Assembly (NCBI GenBank): GCA_947470005.1
Contig: CANISA010000060.1
Location: 1-8,054 of the forward strand
Reading direction: 5' to 3'
Source: Legionellaceae bacterium
Lineage (GTDB): Bacteria > Pseudomonadota > Gammaproteobacteria > Legionellales > Legionellaceae
Length of the DNA: 8,054 nucleotides
Shown: piece by piece, positions 1-7,462 of the stretch
Position numbering within the stretch: position 1 is the first letter of the stretch
Layout: every line of letters starts with the position of its first letter
Notes under the pieces: model-generated
Told to the model about the DNA's origin: nothing
The model's input: only the letters and a program-made list of their open reading frames with translations
Databases searched by the model: none
Translations under genes and position numbers: made by a program

Positions 1-1917
1 GCCGTACCATTCCAAGCACCCCTCGGGTAACTCCTCAAGGAATCGGCTGGGCAGGCAATCATGGAGCTCTCCGGCTCGACGACGCTGCTTCGCTAACGTT
101 AAACACAGGCCCTTTTGTGCGCGTGTGATGCCAACGTAGGCCAACCGGCGCTCTTCTTCGATCGCTTCATCCTCAATACTCACACGATGAGGCAATAACC
201 CCTCTTCCATGCCAACTAAATACACATAAGGAAATTCAAGACCTTTCGATGCGTGCAAAGTCATCAGCTGCACCGTATCCTCAGTGGAATCCTCTGCTTG
301 CTCAAGCCGGTCAATCAACATCAAACGGGTGATCACATCGCGCAAGTCCCCTGCGTCCTCTTTCAACAACAAACGCTCAACCCATGCAATCAGCTCCCAC
401 ACATGTTCCATGCGTTTTTGCGCTTGGGCCGGTGTGTCGCATTGTTCATAGACGTGTGCCTCGTAACCAATCACATCAACCATTTCACGCAATACATCAG
501 CCACTGAGGCCCCTGTACACCGCACTTTGATCCCCTCTAACCAGGTTTTAAACGTGTGCAACGCTGCGCGTGGTGCGTCGCTTAAGCACGTGCTCAATGC
601 AAAATGATCACAACAAGCGTACAAACCTTGACCACGCGTTTGTGCATACTGCCCGAGGGTGGTCAGCGTGGTTTCACCAATCCCGCGCTTCGGCGTATTA
701 ATCACACGCAGAAACGCCGCATCATCGGCTTCATTACAGAGCAATTTTAGATAGGCAAAAATATCTTTGACCTCCGTGCGCGCAAACCACGATTGCCCAC
801 CGCTGACGCGGTAAGGGATCCCATGTTGTCGCAGGGCCGTCTCAAACGCACGCGATTGATGGTTCCCTCGGTACAAGACGGCATAGTCCCCATACGTTGT
901 TCGCGATCGCAATTTATGGCTAATCAAATCAGCGACGACTTGATCTGCTTCATCTGGCTCATCTTTACAACATAAAACACGCAACAAGTCCCCAGGACCT
1001 AACTCACTCCACAAGGTCTTGGTGAACGCATGCGGGTTATGCGCGATTAATTGATTGGCGGCCTGCAAAATTCGCCCCGTTGAGCGATAATTTTGCTCGA
1101 GCTTGATCAATTTCAATTGAGGGTAATCCTCTTTCAACTGGATGAGATTTTCAGGTTTAGCCCCTCGCCACGCATAAATGGACTGATCATCATCCCCTAC
1201 CACCGTAAACGATGCACGGCCTTTTACTAACAATTGAACCAAGGTGTATTGGCACGTATTCGAGTCTTGGTACTCATCAATCAATAAATGCCTAATTTTG
1301 TTTTGCCAATGCTCCAAACAGGCCGCATGCTCTAAAAAAAGCTGAACAGGCAAACAAATCAAATCATCAAAATCAACGGCGTTATAGGCGCGAAGCGTTT
1401 GTTGATAGCGAGGGTAAAACCCCACAGCCTCTTCAAACGTCGCACACGTCGGTGTGAGGCGCATCACATCATCCGGACTCAACTGTGCATTTTTCCATGC
1501 GGACACCAGCGCCTGCACACGTTGCACGTCCTCGCGGCTATTCCCTCGCGCAGGGGGAAGCAAGCCCCGAAAAATTTGAGCTGAATCTTCACTATCAAAA
1601 ATAGAAAAACCTGGCTTTAACCCACATCGCGCGACGTCTCGCTTCACGATGCTGAGCCCCAAGGTATGGAACGTCGCGACCTTTAACCCTCGACGCGCAT
1701 GCGCCGGCAGGACCGTACGAACACGGGTCTTCATTTCATTGGCCGCTTTGTTCGTGAAGGTCACCGCATAAACAGAGTGGGGTTGATAACCACACTGTTC
1801 AATTAAATAAGCCATTTTTTCCGTAATAACGCGCGTCTTCCCACTGCCCGCCCCGGCTAACACCAATAATGGCCCATCCAAGTAACGTACAGCAGCCATT
1901 TGTTGTGGATTGAGCAT
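1..1917 (-). CDS. rep: ATP-dependent DNA helicase Rep (3' end cut by window edge)
   Basis: Superfamily 1A 3'-5' DNA helicase of the UvrD/Rep/PcrA group, which moves on single-stranded DNA and helps the replisome past DNA-bound proteins. The reverse strand stays open for 639 codons from an ATG at 1917 to the window edge, with no in-frame stop. Visible motifs are Walker A GAGSGKTR (residues 22-29), VTFTNKAANEM (motif Ia), motif II LLIDEYQDS with D214 and E215, motif III GDDDQSIYAWRG (241-252), QNYRSTGRI (motif IV), TLHASKGLEF (motif V) and YVGITRAQ (motif VI, from 594). Segments such as MTLHASKGLEFPYVYLVG and TFHTLGL match E. coli Rep more closely than UvrD. E. coli Rep has 673 residues, so about 34 C-terminal residues lie outside the window. 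An in-frame stop just upstream fixes 1917 as the only ATG start; the ribosome binding site is weak. No motif residue looks damaged. Confidence 0.95.
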   Translation of the reverse strand, partial: MLNPQQMAAVRYLDGPLLVLAGAGSGKTRVITEKMAYLIEQCGYQPHSVYAVTFTNKAANEMKTRVRTVLPAHARRGLKVATFHTLGLSIVKRDVARCGLKPGFSIFDSEDSAQIFRGLLPPARGNSREDVQRVQALVSAWKNAQLSPDDVMRLTPTCATFEEAVGFYPRYQQTLRAYNAVDFDDLICLPVQLFLEHAACLEHWQNKIRHLLIDEYQDSNTCQYTLVQLLVKGRASFTVVGDDDQSIYAWRGAKPENLIQLKEDYPQLKLIKLEQNYRSTGRILQAANQLIAHNPHAFTKTLWSELGPGDLLRVLCCKDEPDEADQVVADLISHKLRSRTTYGDYAVLYRGNHQSRAFETALRQHGIPYRVSGGQSWFARTEVKDIFAYLKLLCNEADDAAFLRVINTPKRGIGETTLTTLGQYAQTRGQGLYACCDHFALSTCLSDAPRAALHTFKTWLEGIKVRCTGASVADVLREMVDVIGYEAHVYEQCDTPAQAQKRMEHVWELIAWVERLLLKEDAGDLRDVITRLMLIDRLEQAEDSTEDTVQLMTLHASKGLEFPYVYLVGMEEGLLPHRVSIEDEAIEEERRLAYVGITRAQKGLCLTLAKQRRRAGELHDCLPSRFLEELPEGCLEWYG

Positions 1918-1955
1918 GGTGAAACCAACATCCGTTCAAAAGAAAAATAGGCTGC

Positions 1956-1964
1956 ATTGTAGCA
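1956..1964 (-). promoter_or_regulatory. possible extended -10 promoter for rep
   Basis: On the reverse strand this site reads TGC followed by TACAAT, an extended -10 element (TGn plus a 5/6 match to TATAAT). It lies in the 58-nt gap between the 165-residue protein gene and rep, and would give a leader of roughly 30 nt. No good -35 is present, which extended -10 promoters can tolerate. It overlaps the arms of a weak hairpin followed by a T-rich stretch, so rep could be partly uncoupled from the gene upstream. This is a pattern match only. Confidence 0.35.
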
Positions 1965-1975
1965 TGAGACGCATC

Positions 1976-2473
1976 CTACTGAATCCGAGAATAATCCCCT
2001 GAAATTAACCCCGAGCTTGGCTGCGCGGCTTGGCAATAGTAACCCCGCATGGATTGAAGAATACTTTGCATGTTGGTGAATTGAGCGCTGAGCTGAAAAT
2101 ACAATTCCGCGGTTTCAGCCGCTTGCAACTCGGCTGCTGTCAAATAAGCCGCTTGCCCCATTTCGGTAAAATATTCCAACCGTACATGGCGCCGTGCAGC
2201 CAGGCCTGGAAAAAGACCTGAAAAAAGTAAACTTTTATCACCAACATCTCGCAATAATTCCACTTGACGTCGATCGGACGCCTGCATGGCTTCAAGAAAA
2301 TCGAGAGCGACCACCGATTCAACCCATTGACTGTTTTCTGAAAAACGCTTCAGCAAAAACACCAAATAGCTTTCCGTGTTTTCATTTAAGATCAACTGAG
2401 TCGCGGCTTGCGCTTCATTCACCAAGGCATGCCATTGGCATGTATCTGTGGGGTATAGAATCAATTTACTCAT
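1976..2473 (-). CDS. conserved-looking hypothetical protein, 165 aa
   Basis: I do not recognise the family. The protein has 165 residues, no signal peptide and no membrane-length hydrophobic stretch, so it is probably cytoplasmic. It is rich in Leu, Ala, Gln and Glu, and most of residues 15-145 look alpha-helical, with Ala/Glu/Gln-rich helices around 105-140. It starts MSKLILYPTDTCQWHALVNEA and ends in a Ser/Gly-rich, probably flexible tail. Two cysteines are visible, C12 and C147. The start is supported by a GGTGAT ribosome binding site 5 nt upstream (2479-2484, reverse strand). It lies 58 nt upstream of rep on the same strand and may share its transcript. Codon use looks like that of the neighbours, and the opposite-strand ORFs inside it are less protein-like. 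I am fairly sure it is a real gene, but assign no function. Confidence 0.8.
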   Translation of the reverse strand: MSKLILYPTDTCQWHALVNEAQAATQLILNENTESYLVFLLKRFSENSQWVESVVALDFLEAMQASDRRQVELLRDVGDKSLLFSGLFPGLAARRHVRLEYFTEMGQAAYLTAAELQAAETAELYFQLSAQFTNMQSILQSMRGYYCQAAQPSSGLISGDYSRIQ

Positions 2474-2517
2474 GATTTATCACCGTAATTAAGTGGCTTA
2501 TCTTTAGTTTAGCAAAA

Positions 2518-2523
2518 ATTATG
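2518..2523 (-). promoter_or_regulatory. possible -10 box for the 165-aa protein gene
   Basis: The reverse strand reads CATAAT, a 5/6 match to TATAAT, about 45 nt upstream of the start codon at 2473. No convincing -35 hexamer sits at 16-18 nt. Its place between two divergent genes makes a promoter likely here, but the exact position is uncertain. Confidence 0.3.
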
Positions 2524-2534
2524 CAAGATGCGCT

Positions 2535-2561
2535 GTTACAATGACGCGTTCGTTGTATAAT
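2535..2561 (+). promoter_or_regulatory. probable sigma-70 promoter for typA-nadK-recN
   Basis: A perfect TATAAT lies at 2556-2561. The best upstream hexamer is GTTACA (2535-2540, 4/6 match to TTGACA), at a short 15-nt spacing, so the -35 assignment is weak. Transcription would start near 2568 and give a leader of roughly 78 nt before typA. No other -10 of this quality is seen in the gap, and it is the natural promoter for the three-gene block downstream. Confidence 0.55.
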
Positions 2562-2635
2562 CTATACCCTGAGAACCCACGTTTGCTTTTGCAATCGAAT
2601 ATTTGATGGCTAGCGGTGTCTGGTCATCCTCCACT

Positions 2636-2640
2636 GAAGG
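2636..2640 (+). promoter_or_regulatory. ribosome binding site fixing the typA start
   Basis: GAAGG ends 5 nt before the ATG at 2646. The reading frame is open further upstream to a GTG at 2616, but this site, together with the N-terminal MIEQIRNIAIIAHVDHGKT matching E. coli TypA from its first residue, shows that 2646 is the real start. Confidence 0.75.
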
Positions 2641-2645
2641 TCATT

Positions 2646-4487
2646 ATGATTGAACAAATTAGAAACATCGCTATCATCGCTCACGTCGACCATGGTAAAA
2701 CAACGCTCGTCGATAAACTGCTCGAACAAACAGGCACATTGAACGACCGCGCCCCCAAAGTTGAGCGACTGATGGATTCCAACGCGCTTGAAAAAGAACG
2801 CGGAATCACCATTCTTGCCAAAAATACCTCTGTGCATTGGAAAGGCTATCAAATTAACATCGTGGATACCCCAGGGCATGCTGACTTTGGCGGAGAAGTG
2901 GAGCGTATCTTATCCATGGTCGACTGCGTCTTATTATTGGTCGATGCGGTGGACGGCCCCATGCCACAAACACGATTTGTCACACAAAAAGCATTTGCAC
3001 GTGGCCTACATCCAATTGTCGTCATCAACAAAATTGACCGGCCCGGTGCAAGACCTCATTGGGTCATGGATCAAGTCTTTGATTTGTTTGATAACTTAGG
3101 CGCAACAGATGCGCAGCTTGATTTTCCCGTCGTGTACGCTTCAGCGCTCAATGGCTATGCCAAGCTTAATCTCGAAGATGAAGCGACCGATATGGGTGCC
3201 TTATTACAAACCATCGTCGATGAAGTGTCTCCTCCCGACGTCGATGCCAATGGCCCTTTTCAAATGCAAATCAGTTCGTTGGATTATTCAACGTACGTGG
3301 GAACAATTGGCATTGGGCGCGTTAGCCGTGGTCATATTAAAGCGAAAGGCGCGGTTAAAATCATCGACAAGCACGGCGAAGTACGTGCAGGCCGTGTGTT
3401 GCAATTACTCGGATTTAGAGGCCTTGAGCGTGTTGAAATTGAAGAAGCACGCGCAGGCGATATCATTGCCGTGAGCGGAATTTCTGATTTGCATATCTCC
3501 GATACGCTGTGCGATCCGGCCACCGTTGAAGCACTCCCGCCACTGATTGTTGATGAACCAACCATCAGCATGATCTTCCAAGTCAATGACTCGCCTTTTG
3601 CCGGCCAAGAAGGTAAATTTGTCACCAGCCGCAAGATTCGTGAGCGTTTGCAAACGGAGCTATTGCATAACGTGGCTCTTCGCGTAGAAGACACCCCCGA
3701 TCCCGATAAATTCAGGGTCTCTGGCCGTGGTGAGTTGCATTTGTCCATTTTGATTGAAACCATGCGTCGTGAAGGCTACGAGTTGGCGATTTGTAAACCT
3801 GAAGTCATCTTGCGTGAAGAAGAAGGTGAGCTTCGCGAACCGTATGAGCGCCTTACGGTTGATGTGGAAGAACAACATCAAGGCACCATGATGGAAAAAC
3901 TAGGTGAACGTCGTGGTGATCTGCAGAACATGGTCCCGGATGGCAAAGGCCGTGTCCGTTTAGATTACATCATTCCAACGCGTGGATTGATTGGCTTTCA
4001 CACGGAATTTTTATCAGCAACGTCTGGAACCGGGTTACTGTACCATGTCTATGATCATTATGGTTTGGCCGTGCGTGGTCGGATTGGAAAACGGAACAGT
4101 GGTGTGTTGGTTGCAAGCTGCGGAGGGACCGCGCGTGGATTTGCACTGTTCAATATTCAAGAGCGTGGCCGGTTGTTCCTCGATCCACAAACGCCAATCT
4201 ACGAAGGCATGGTTGTAGGGATCCATGCACGCGATAACGATTTGGTCGTCAACGTGACGAGAGAAAAACAATTGACTAACGTCAGGGCGTCAGGCACAGA
4301 TGAGAACATCGTTCTTACGCCTGCCATCAAGTACTCCTTGGAGCAGGCCCTTGAATTCATCGATGATGATGAGCTCGTGGAAGTCACGCCACAAAACATT
4401 CGCTTGCGAAAAAAAGAATTAAAAGAAAATGATCGCAAACGGACGTCACGCGCAGCCAACAGTGACCCGAGCGCACCCAACAAATGA
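2646..4487 (+). CDS. typA: ribosome-associated translational GTPase TypA/BipA
   Basis: Elongation-factor-type GTPase that binds the 70S ribosome and supports ribosome assembly, stress responses and growth at low temperature. The product has 613 residues, against 607 in E. coli. All G motifs are intact: G1 AHVDHGKT (12-19), G2 RGITI (51-55), G3 DTPGH (73-77), G4 NKID (127-130) and G5 SAL (165-167). An EF-G-like domain II follows (around 205-300), then domains III and V (RVSGRGELHLSILIE, RGLIGFHTEF) and the TypA-specific C-terminal domain (LTNVRASGTDE, LEQALEFIDDDELVEVTP). It ends in a basic, polar tail (KKELKENDRKRTSRAANSDP) slightly longer than in E. coli. The last 4 nt (ATGA) overlap the nadK start, which implies co-transcription and probably coupled translation. 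No missing residue or frameshift is seen. Confidence 0.97.
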   Translation: MIEQIRNIAIIAHVDHGKTTLVDKLLEQTGTLNDRAPKVERLMDSNALEKERGITILAKNTSVHWKGYQINIVDTPGHADFGGEVERILSMVDCVLLLVDAVDGPMPQTRFVTQKAFARGLHPIVVINKIDRPGARPHWVMDQVFDLFDNLGATDAQLDFPVVYASALNGYAKLNLEDEATDMGALLQTIVDEVSPPDVDANGPFQMQISSLDYSTYVGTIGIGRVSRGHIKAKGAVKIIDKHGEVRAGRVLQLLGFRGLERVEIEEARAGDIIAVSGISDLHISDTLCDPATVEALPPLIVDEPTISMIFQVNDSPFAGQEGKFVTSRKIRERLQTELLHNVALRVEDTPDPDKFRVSGRGELHLSILIETMRREGYELAICKPEVILREEEGELREPYERLTVDVEEQHQGTMMEKLGERRGDLQNMVPDGKGRVRLDYIIPTRGLIGFHTEFLSATSGTGLLYHVYDHYGLAVRGRIGKRNSGVLVASCGGTARGFALFNIQERGRLFLDPQTPIYEGMVVGIHARDNDLVVNVTREKQLTNVRASGTDENIVLTPAIKYSLEQALEFIDDDELVEVTPQNIRLRKKELKENDRKRTSRAANSDPSAPNK

Positions 4488-5374
4488 CCCATCGCCCCTT
4501 CAAACGTGTCATTTTGTACGCACGCCTACACCGCGCCAATCAAGGCGTGAGTGAAACCTTGCAACGTTTGGTGGAGTACTTGCACACCCTCGATGTCGAT
4601 ACGTTTCTCGACATCGATACAGCTGATCATTTTGCCCTAAGCCTACGCATCTTGCCTCGAGAGAAGATGCGTAGCTCGGGCGATCTCATCATCGTCATCG
4701 GTGGCGACGGTAGTCTTTTGTCTGCTGCACGCATGGCCATCCAGATGAATGTACCTGTCATTGGAATCAACCGGGGGCATTTAGGCTTTTTAACCGATAT
4801 TTCGCCGAATGAACTCGAGGCCCAATTAGGCCCCGTATTAGCTGGACATTACACCGAAGAAGCACGATTTTTACTAAGCATACGCGCCATTGGCACCGGT
4901 TCGGAGCACGTGGTAGGCTCAGCACTGAATGACATTGTCTTGAGTCGCGCAAATGCCACCCACTTAATTACCTTTGATGTATACATCAATGAACAGTTCG
5001 TCAGTCATTACCGTGCTGATGGATTAATCCTCGCGACCCCAACCGGGTCCACAGCCTATGCATTATCTGCCGGCGGCCCCATCATGCATCCCGATCTCCA
5101 CGCCGTTGTGATCGTCCCCATGTTTTCACATAGTTTAAGTTCACGCCCACTGGTGGTCGATGCTAACGCCAAAATTGTGCTTAAAATCAGCGAACACAAT
5201 GACAGCGTGTTACAAATGAGCTGCGATGGGCAGGAGTCTCACGTCGTCAACCCAGGGCAGACCGTCGTCCTTGAAAAAAATACGAAAGAACTTCGTCTGT
5301 TGCATCCATCCGATTACCATTACTATGATACTTTACGTGTAAAACTAGGCTGGGGATCCAAACCCCAAGGATAA
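4484..5374 (+). CDS. nadK: NAD kinase (ATP-NAD kinase)
   Basis: Phosphorylates NAD to NADP with ATP or polyphosphate; cytoplasmic and usually essential. The protein has 296 residues, close to the 292 of E. coli. The catalytic GGDGS motif is at 73-77, followed by GINRGHLGFLTDI (94-106). The LND motif (N149, D150) contacts NAD, and TPTGSTAYALSAGGPI (185-200) forms the glycine-rich conserved region. R177 in HYRADG appears to correspond to the arginine reported in E. coli NadK to favour NAD over NADH as substrate; that alignment is by eye. The ATG at 4484 lies inside the typA stop (ATGA), and no good ribosome binding site precedes it, so translation probably depends on ribosomes finishing typA. 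recN follows after 3 nt. The region TPTGSTAY and VPMFSHSLSSRPLVV is very close to E. coli. Confidence 0.96.
   Translation: MTHRPFKRVILYARLHRANQGVSETLQRLVEYLHTLDVDTFLDIDTADHFALSLRILPREKMRSSGDLIIVIGGDGSLLSAARMAIQMNVPVIGINRGHLGFLTDISPNELEAQLGPVLAGHYTEEARFLLSIRAIGTGSEHVVGSALNDIVLSRANATHLITFDVYINEQFVSHYRADGLILATPTGSTAYALSAGGPIMHPDLHAVVIVPMFSHSLSSRPLVVDANAKIVLKISEHNDSVLQMSCDGQESHVVNPGQTVVLEKNTKELRLLHPSDYHYYDTLRVKLGWGSKPQG
5367..5371 (+). promoter_or_regulatory. ribosome binding site of recN
   Basis: AAGGA lies in the last codons of nadK, 6 nt before the recN ATG at 5378. It supports this start and shows that recN has its own initiation signal, unlike nadK. Confidence 0.7.
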
Positions 5375-5377
5375 GAC

Positions 5378-7060
5378 ATGCTAGGTTCCTTGTGTATTGA
5401 AAATTTTGCCATTGTCGCCCACCTTGAGTTGGATTTCAGCCAAGGCATGACCGCCTTCACAGGCGAAACCGGGGCGGGTAAATCCATCATGATCGATGCC
5501 TTGATGCTTGCCTTAGGCGGGCGCGCCGATGCTTCGGTTATACGGCCGGGTGCCGACAAGTGTGAAATTCACGCTAGTTTTACGTTTGATTTTCATTCTG
5601 AGCCTGCTCGCTGGCTTACTGCACACGATCTCTCAACGGACACGCACGAGGTTTGGTTGCGCCGTGTGATCTCCACCGAGGGGCGCTCAAAATCATACAT
5701 CAATGGCCAACCCTTCCCGCTGCAAAAAGTAAAAGAATTCAGCGAGTTATTGGTTGATATTCATGGCCAACATCAACATCAACGGCTCTTGCAGCACGCC
5801 ACCCATCGCCAACAACTCGACCAATACGCGAATCACCACGACTTGCTCGACGACGTCAGCCGACTCTACCGTGACTGCCTGCGCCTAAAACAAGCACAAG
5901 AAGCCATTACTAGCCAGGCGGCTAACCGTGAGCGTGCCGATTTATTGCACTATCAGATTGAAGAGTTACGACAACTCAACCTGCAAGACGGAGAGATGCA
6001 AGCCCTTCATGAAGAACACCAGTTGCTACACCACGCCAAAGAGTACCTGGAACAAACCGAGCAGGCCAAAGCAACCCTTGCGGGCGATGACGAAAGCCTG
6101 GGTCTTTGCCAACAGCTCCATGCTCTACTTCACATCCTCAACACACTCCCCAGCGAACACCCTCGCGTAAAAAACACACATGAATTCATTACGAATGCGC
6201 TGATTCAATGCGATGAAGCGTTGGATGAAATCGAGCATTTTTCAACAGAAATTCAGCTTGATCCTGAACGGCTACACGTCGTTGAGGCGCGCATCAGTTG
6301 CCTACATCAAGCCGCGCGTAAATATCACTTGGAGGCCAACCAACTGCTCACGCATTTGCACACCCTTGAACACGAACAACAACAACTCGAGCAAGCCGAC
6401 TCCGAACGACACCTCATCGCCGAACGCACCCACAAAGCAGTTGCCGCCTATCAGCACGCAGCCGCAGCACTTCATGAATCACGCATACGCCACGCCACCC
6501 CCTTAGCGGATGAAATCGGGAGCATCATTCGCCAATTGGGGATCCCTAAAGGCTTTATTGAAGTCCGAATTTCCCCGTTAGAAACAATGCAAGCCCATGG
6601 GCAAGATAAAGTCGAATATTATGTGTGCACCAACCCAGGCTTAGCGCCAGATACGCTCTCAAAGATAGCCTCTGGCGGCGAGCTGTCACGCATCAGCCTT
6701 AGCATTCAACTCATTACCGCCCAAAAGCGCGCAGCCACCCCCACCTTGCTGTTTGATGAGGTCGATGTAGGCATTGGCGGCACAACCGCCGCGTTGGTCG
6801 GACAACTGCTGCGAAAACTAGGCGAGCATTTGCAAGTGTTTTGCGTCACACACCAACCGCAAGTAGCATCAGCGGCCCATCACCACTGTTTGGTCGAAAA
6901 ATACATTGAAGGGGAGCACACGTTCTCCCGCATCAAGGCTTTAGCGCCACTCGAGAAAATCCAAGAGATAGCCCGCATGTTGGGCGGACTCACCATCACG
7001 GATCAAACGCGCTCTCACGCACGTGCGTTGCTGCTTGAAAGTCATCAAGACGTGTTGTGA
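5378..7060 (+). CDS. recN: DNA repair protein RecN (SMC-like ATPase)
   Basis: SMC-related ATPase that acts early in recombinational repair of DNA double-strand breaks. The 560-residue product is full length (E. coli 553). Walker A GETGAGKS is at 29-36, after the family N-terminus LCIENFAIV. GQHQHQRLLQHATHR marks the region before the coiled coil. A Gln/Glu/Leu/His-rich helical middle (about 165-365) forms the short antiparallel coiled coil, interrupted near its centre. The ABC signature SGGELS is at 432-437 and Walker B TLLFDEVDVGIGG has D460 and E461, followed by FCVTHQPQVAS. The start is supported by an AAGGA site. It lies 3 nt after nadK, a neighbour pair shared with E. coli. No LexA-like CTGT-N8-ACAG box was seen upstream. 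No clear terminator follows the stop. Confidence 0.97.
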   Translation: MLGSLCIENFAIVAHLELDFSQGMTAFTGETGAGKSIMIDALMLALGGRADASVIRPGADKCEIHASFTFDFHSEPARWLTAHDLSTDTHEVWLRRVISTEGRSKSYINGQPFPLQKVKEFSELLVDIHGQHQHQRLLQHATHRQQLDQYANHHDLLDDVSRLYRDCLRLKQAQEAITSQAANRERADLLHYQIEELRQLNLQDGEMQALHEEHQLLHHAKEYLEQTEQAKATLAGDDESLGLCQQLHALLHILNTLPSEHPRVKNTHEFITNALIQCDEALDEIEHFSTEIQLDPERLHVVEARISCLHQAARKYHLEANQLLTHLHTLEHEQQQLEQADSERHLIAERTHKAVAAYQHAAAALHESRIRHATPLADEIGSIIRQLGIPKGFIEVRISPLETMQAHGQDKVEYYVCTNPGLAPDTLSKIASGGELSRISLSIQLITAQKRAATPTLLFDEVDVGIGGTTAALVGQLLRKLGEHLQVFCVTHQPQVASAAHHHCLVEKYIEGEHTFSRIKALAPLEKIQEIARMLGGLTITDQTRSHARALLLESHQDVL

Positions 7061-7061
7061 C

Positions 7062-7250
7062 TTAAGGCTTTGGGGGCTTTGGGGGCTCTGCGTTATCGTG
7101 ATCAGGCGTGTGTTTTTGTTTTTTACGACCGCCTTCCCTGCTGAAGAAAGGACCTGCTAGTGAATGCTTATAATCTGGCTCAAGGGGTGCCCCGGTCGAC
7201 TTTTTGGCGGTGACTGACGGCTGAGGTTTCGCGTTAACCGCACTGATCAT
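7062..7250 (-). CDS. doubtful small Lys/Pro-rich ORF, 62 aa
   Basis: A 62-residue reading frame, convergent with recN and ending 1 nt past its stop. It is basic and proline-rich in the second half (REGGRKKQKHTPDHDN, then PPKPPKP at the C-terminus), with no signal peptide or membrane segment and probably disordered. The PPK repeats come from the tandem GCTTTGGGG repeat read on the reverse strand. In its favour, codon choice and composition look protein-like. Against it, there is no ribosome binding site before the ATG, an in-frame stop lies close upstream, and no promoter is evident. It may be a real small gene, a remnant, or chance. Confidence 0.25.
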   Translation of the reverse strand: MISAVNAKPQPSVTAKKSTGAPLEPDYKHSLAGPFFSREGGRKKQKHTPDHDNAEPPKPPKP

Positions 7251-7404
7251 TAGGGAAATGATGCAGCCCCACGTAACACCTCACTCTCTCGTGTATCGAC
7301 GCTTACCAACCAGTTGCATGCGCTTATTCAATGCAGTGATGTATCGACCCATGTTCAGCACTCCAAAATATACGGGGCAATTAAAAAAAATACACTCAAT
7401 ATTG

Positions 7405-7433
7405 TTGACAAAACAAACGCTACTTAGTACAAT
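7405..7433 (+). promoter_or_regulatory. strong sigma-70 promoter for the right-edge gene
   Basis: TTGACA (7405-7410, perfect -35) is followed by a 17-nt spacer and TACAAT (7428-7433, 5/6 match to the -10). Transcription would start near 7440, giving a leader of only about 22 nt before the ATG at 7463. This is the best promoter match in the window. A palindrome, CAATATTG (7397-7404), touches the -35 box and could be a regulator site, but that is speculation. Confidence 0.8.
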
Positions 7434-7462
7434 TTTAGATCATAAATAAACGTGAGACACCG

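Larger units (their letters stand above)
7061..7462. other. 400-bp interval after recN with little assignable content
   Basis: This interval holds one doubtful leftward small ORF (7250-7062), a 9-bp tandem repeat of GCTTTGGGG at about 7068-7087, and a 9-bp direct repeat TGTATCGAC at 7292-7300 and 7340-7348. It also has a perfect inverted repeat ATCATT/AATGAT with a 5-nt spacer (7246-7262) and a strong promoter at its right end. I looked for a hairpin followed by a T-run after recN and found no convincing terminator. No tRNA, mobile element or pseudogene of a known protein is visible. Confidence 0.5.

Noticed and set aside
2194..2475. Forward 93-residue ORF opposite the 165-residue protein gene
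   Set aside because: It is antisense to a better-supported gene with a good ribosome binding site, and has no initiation signal or recognisable features of its own.
2616..2645. Upstream GTG extension of typA (10 extra residues)
   Set aside because: The ATG at 2646 has a well-spaced GAAGG site, and its N-terminus matches E. coli TypA from residue 1; the extension would place the ribosome binding site inside the coding region.
3332..3763. Reverse-strand 143-residue ORF inside typA
   Set aside because: It is wholly antisense to an intact, well-conserved typA and is Ser/Arg-rich in the way typical of shadow frames.
7039..7063. AAGTCA/TGACTT inverted repeat at the recN stop as a terminator
   Set aside because: The stem is only 6 bp with a 13-nt loop, it overlaps the coding end, and no T-run follows.
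7185..7215. GGGGTGCCCC followed by TTTTT as a terminator
   Set aside because: The 4-bp stem has only a 2-nt loop, and the T-run is about 8 nt away, so it would not form a working intrinsic terminator.
7258..7449. Forward 63-residue ORF before the right-edge gene
   Set aside because: It runs through the strong promoter at 7405-7433, its ribosome binding site spacing is too short, and its composition does not look like a settled protein.
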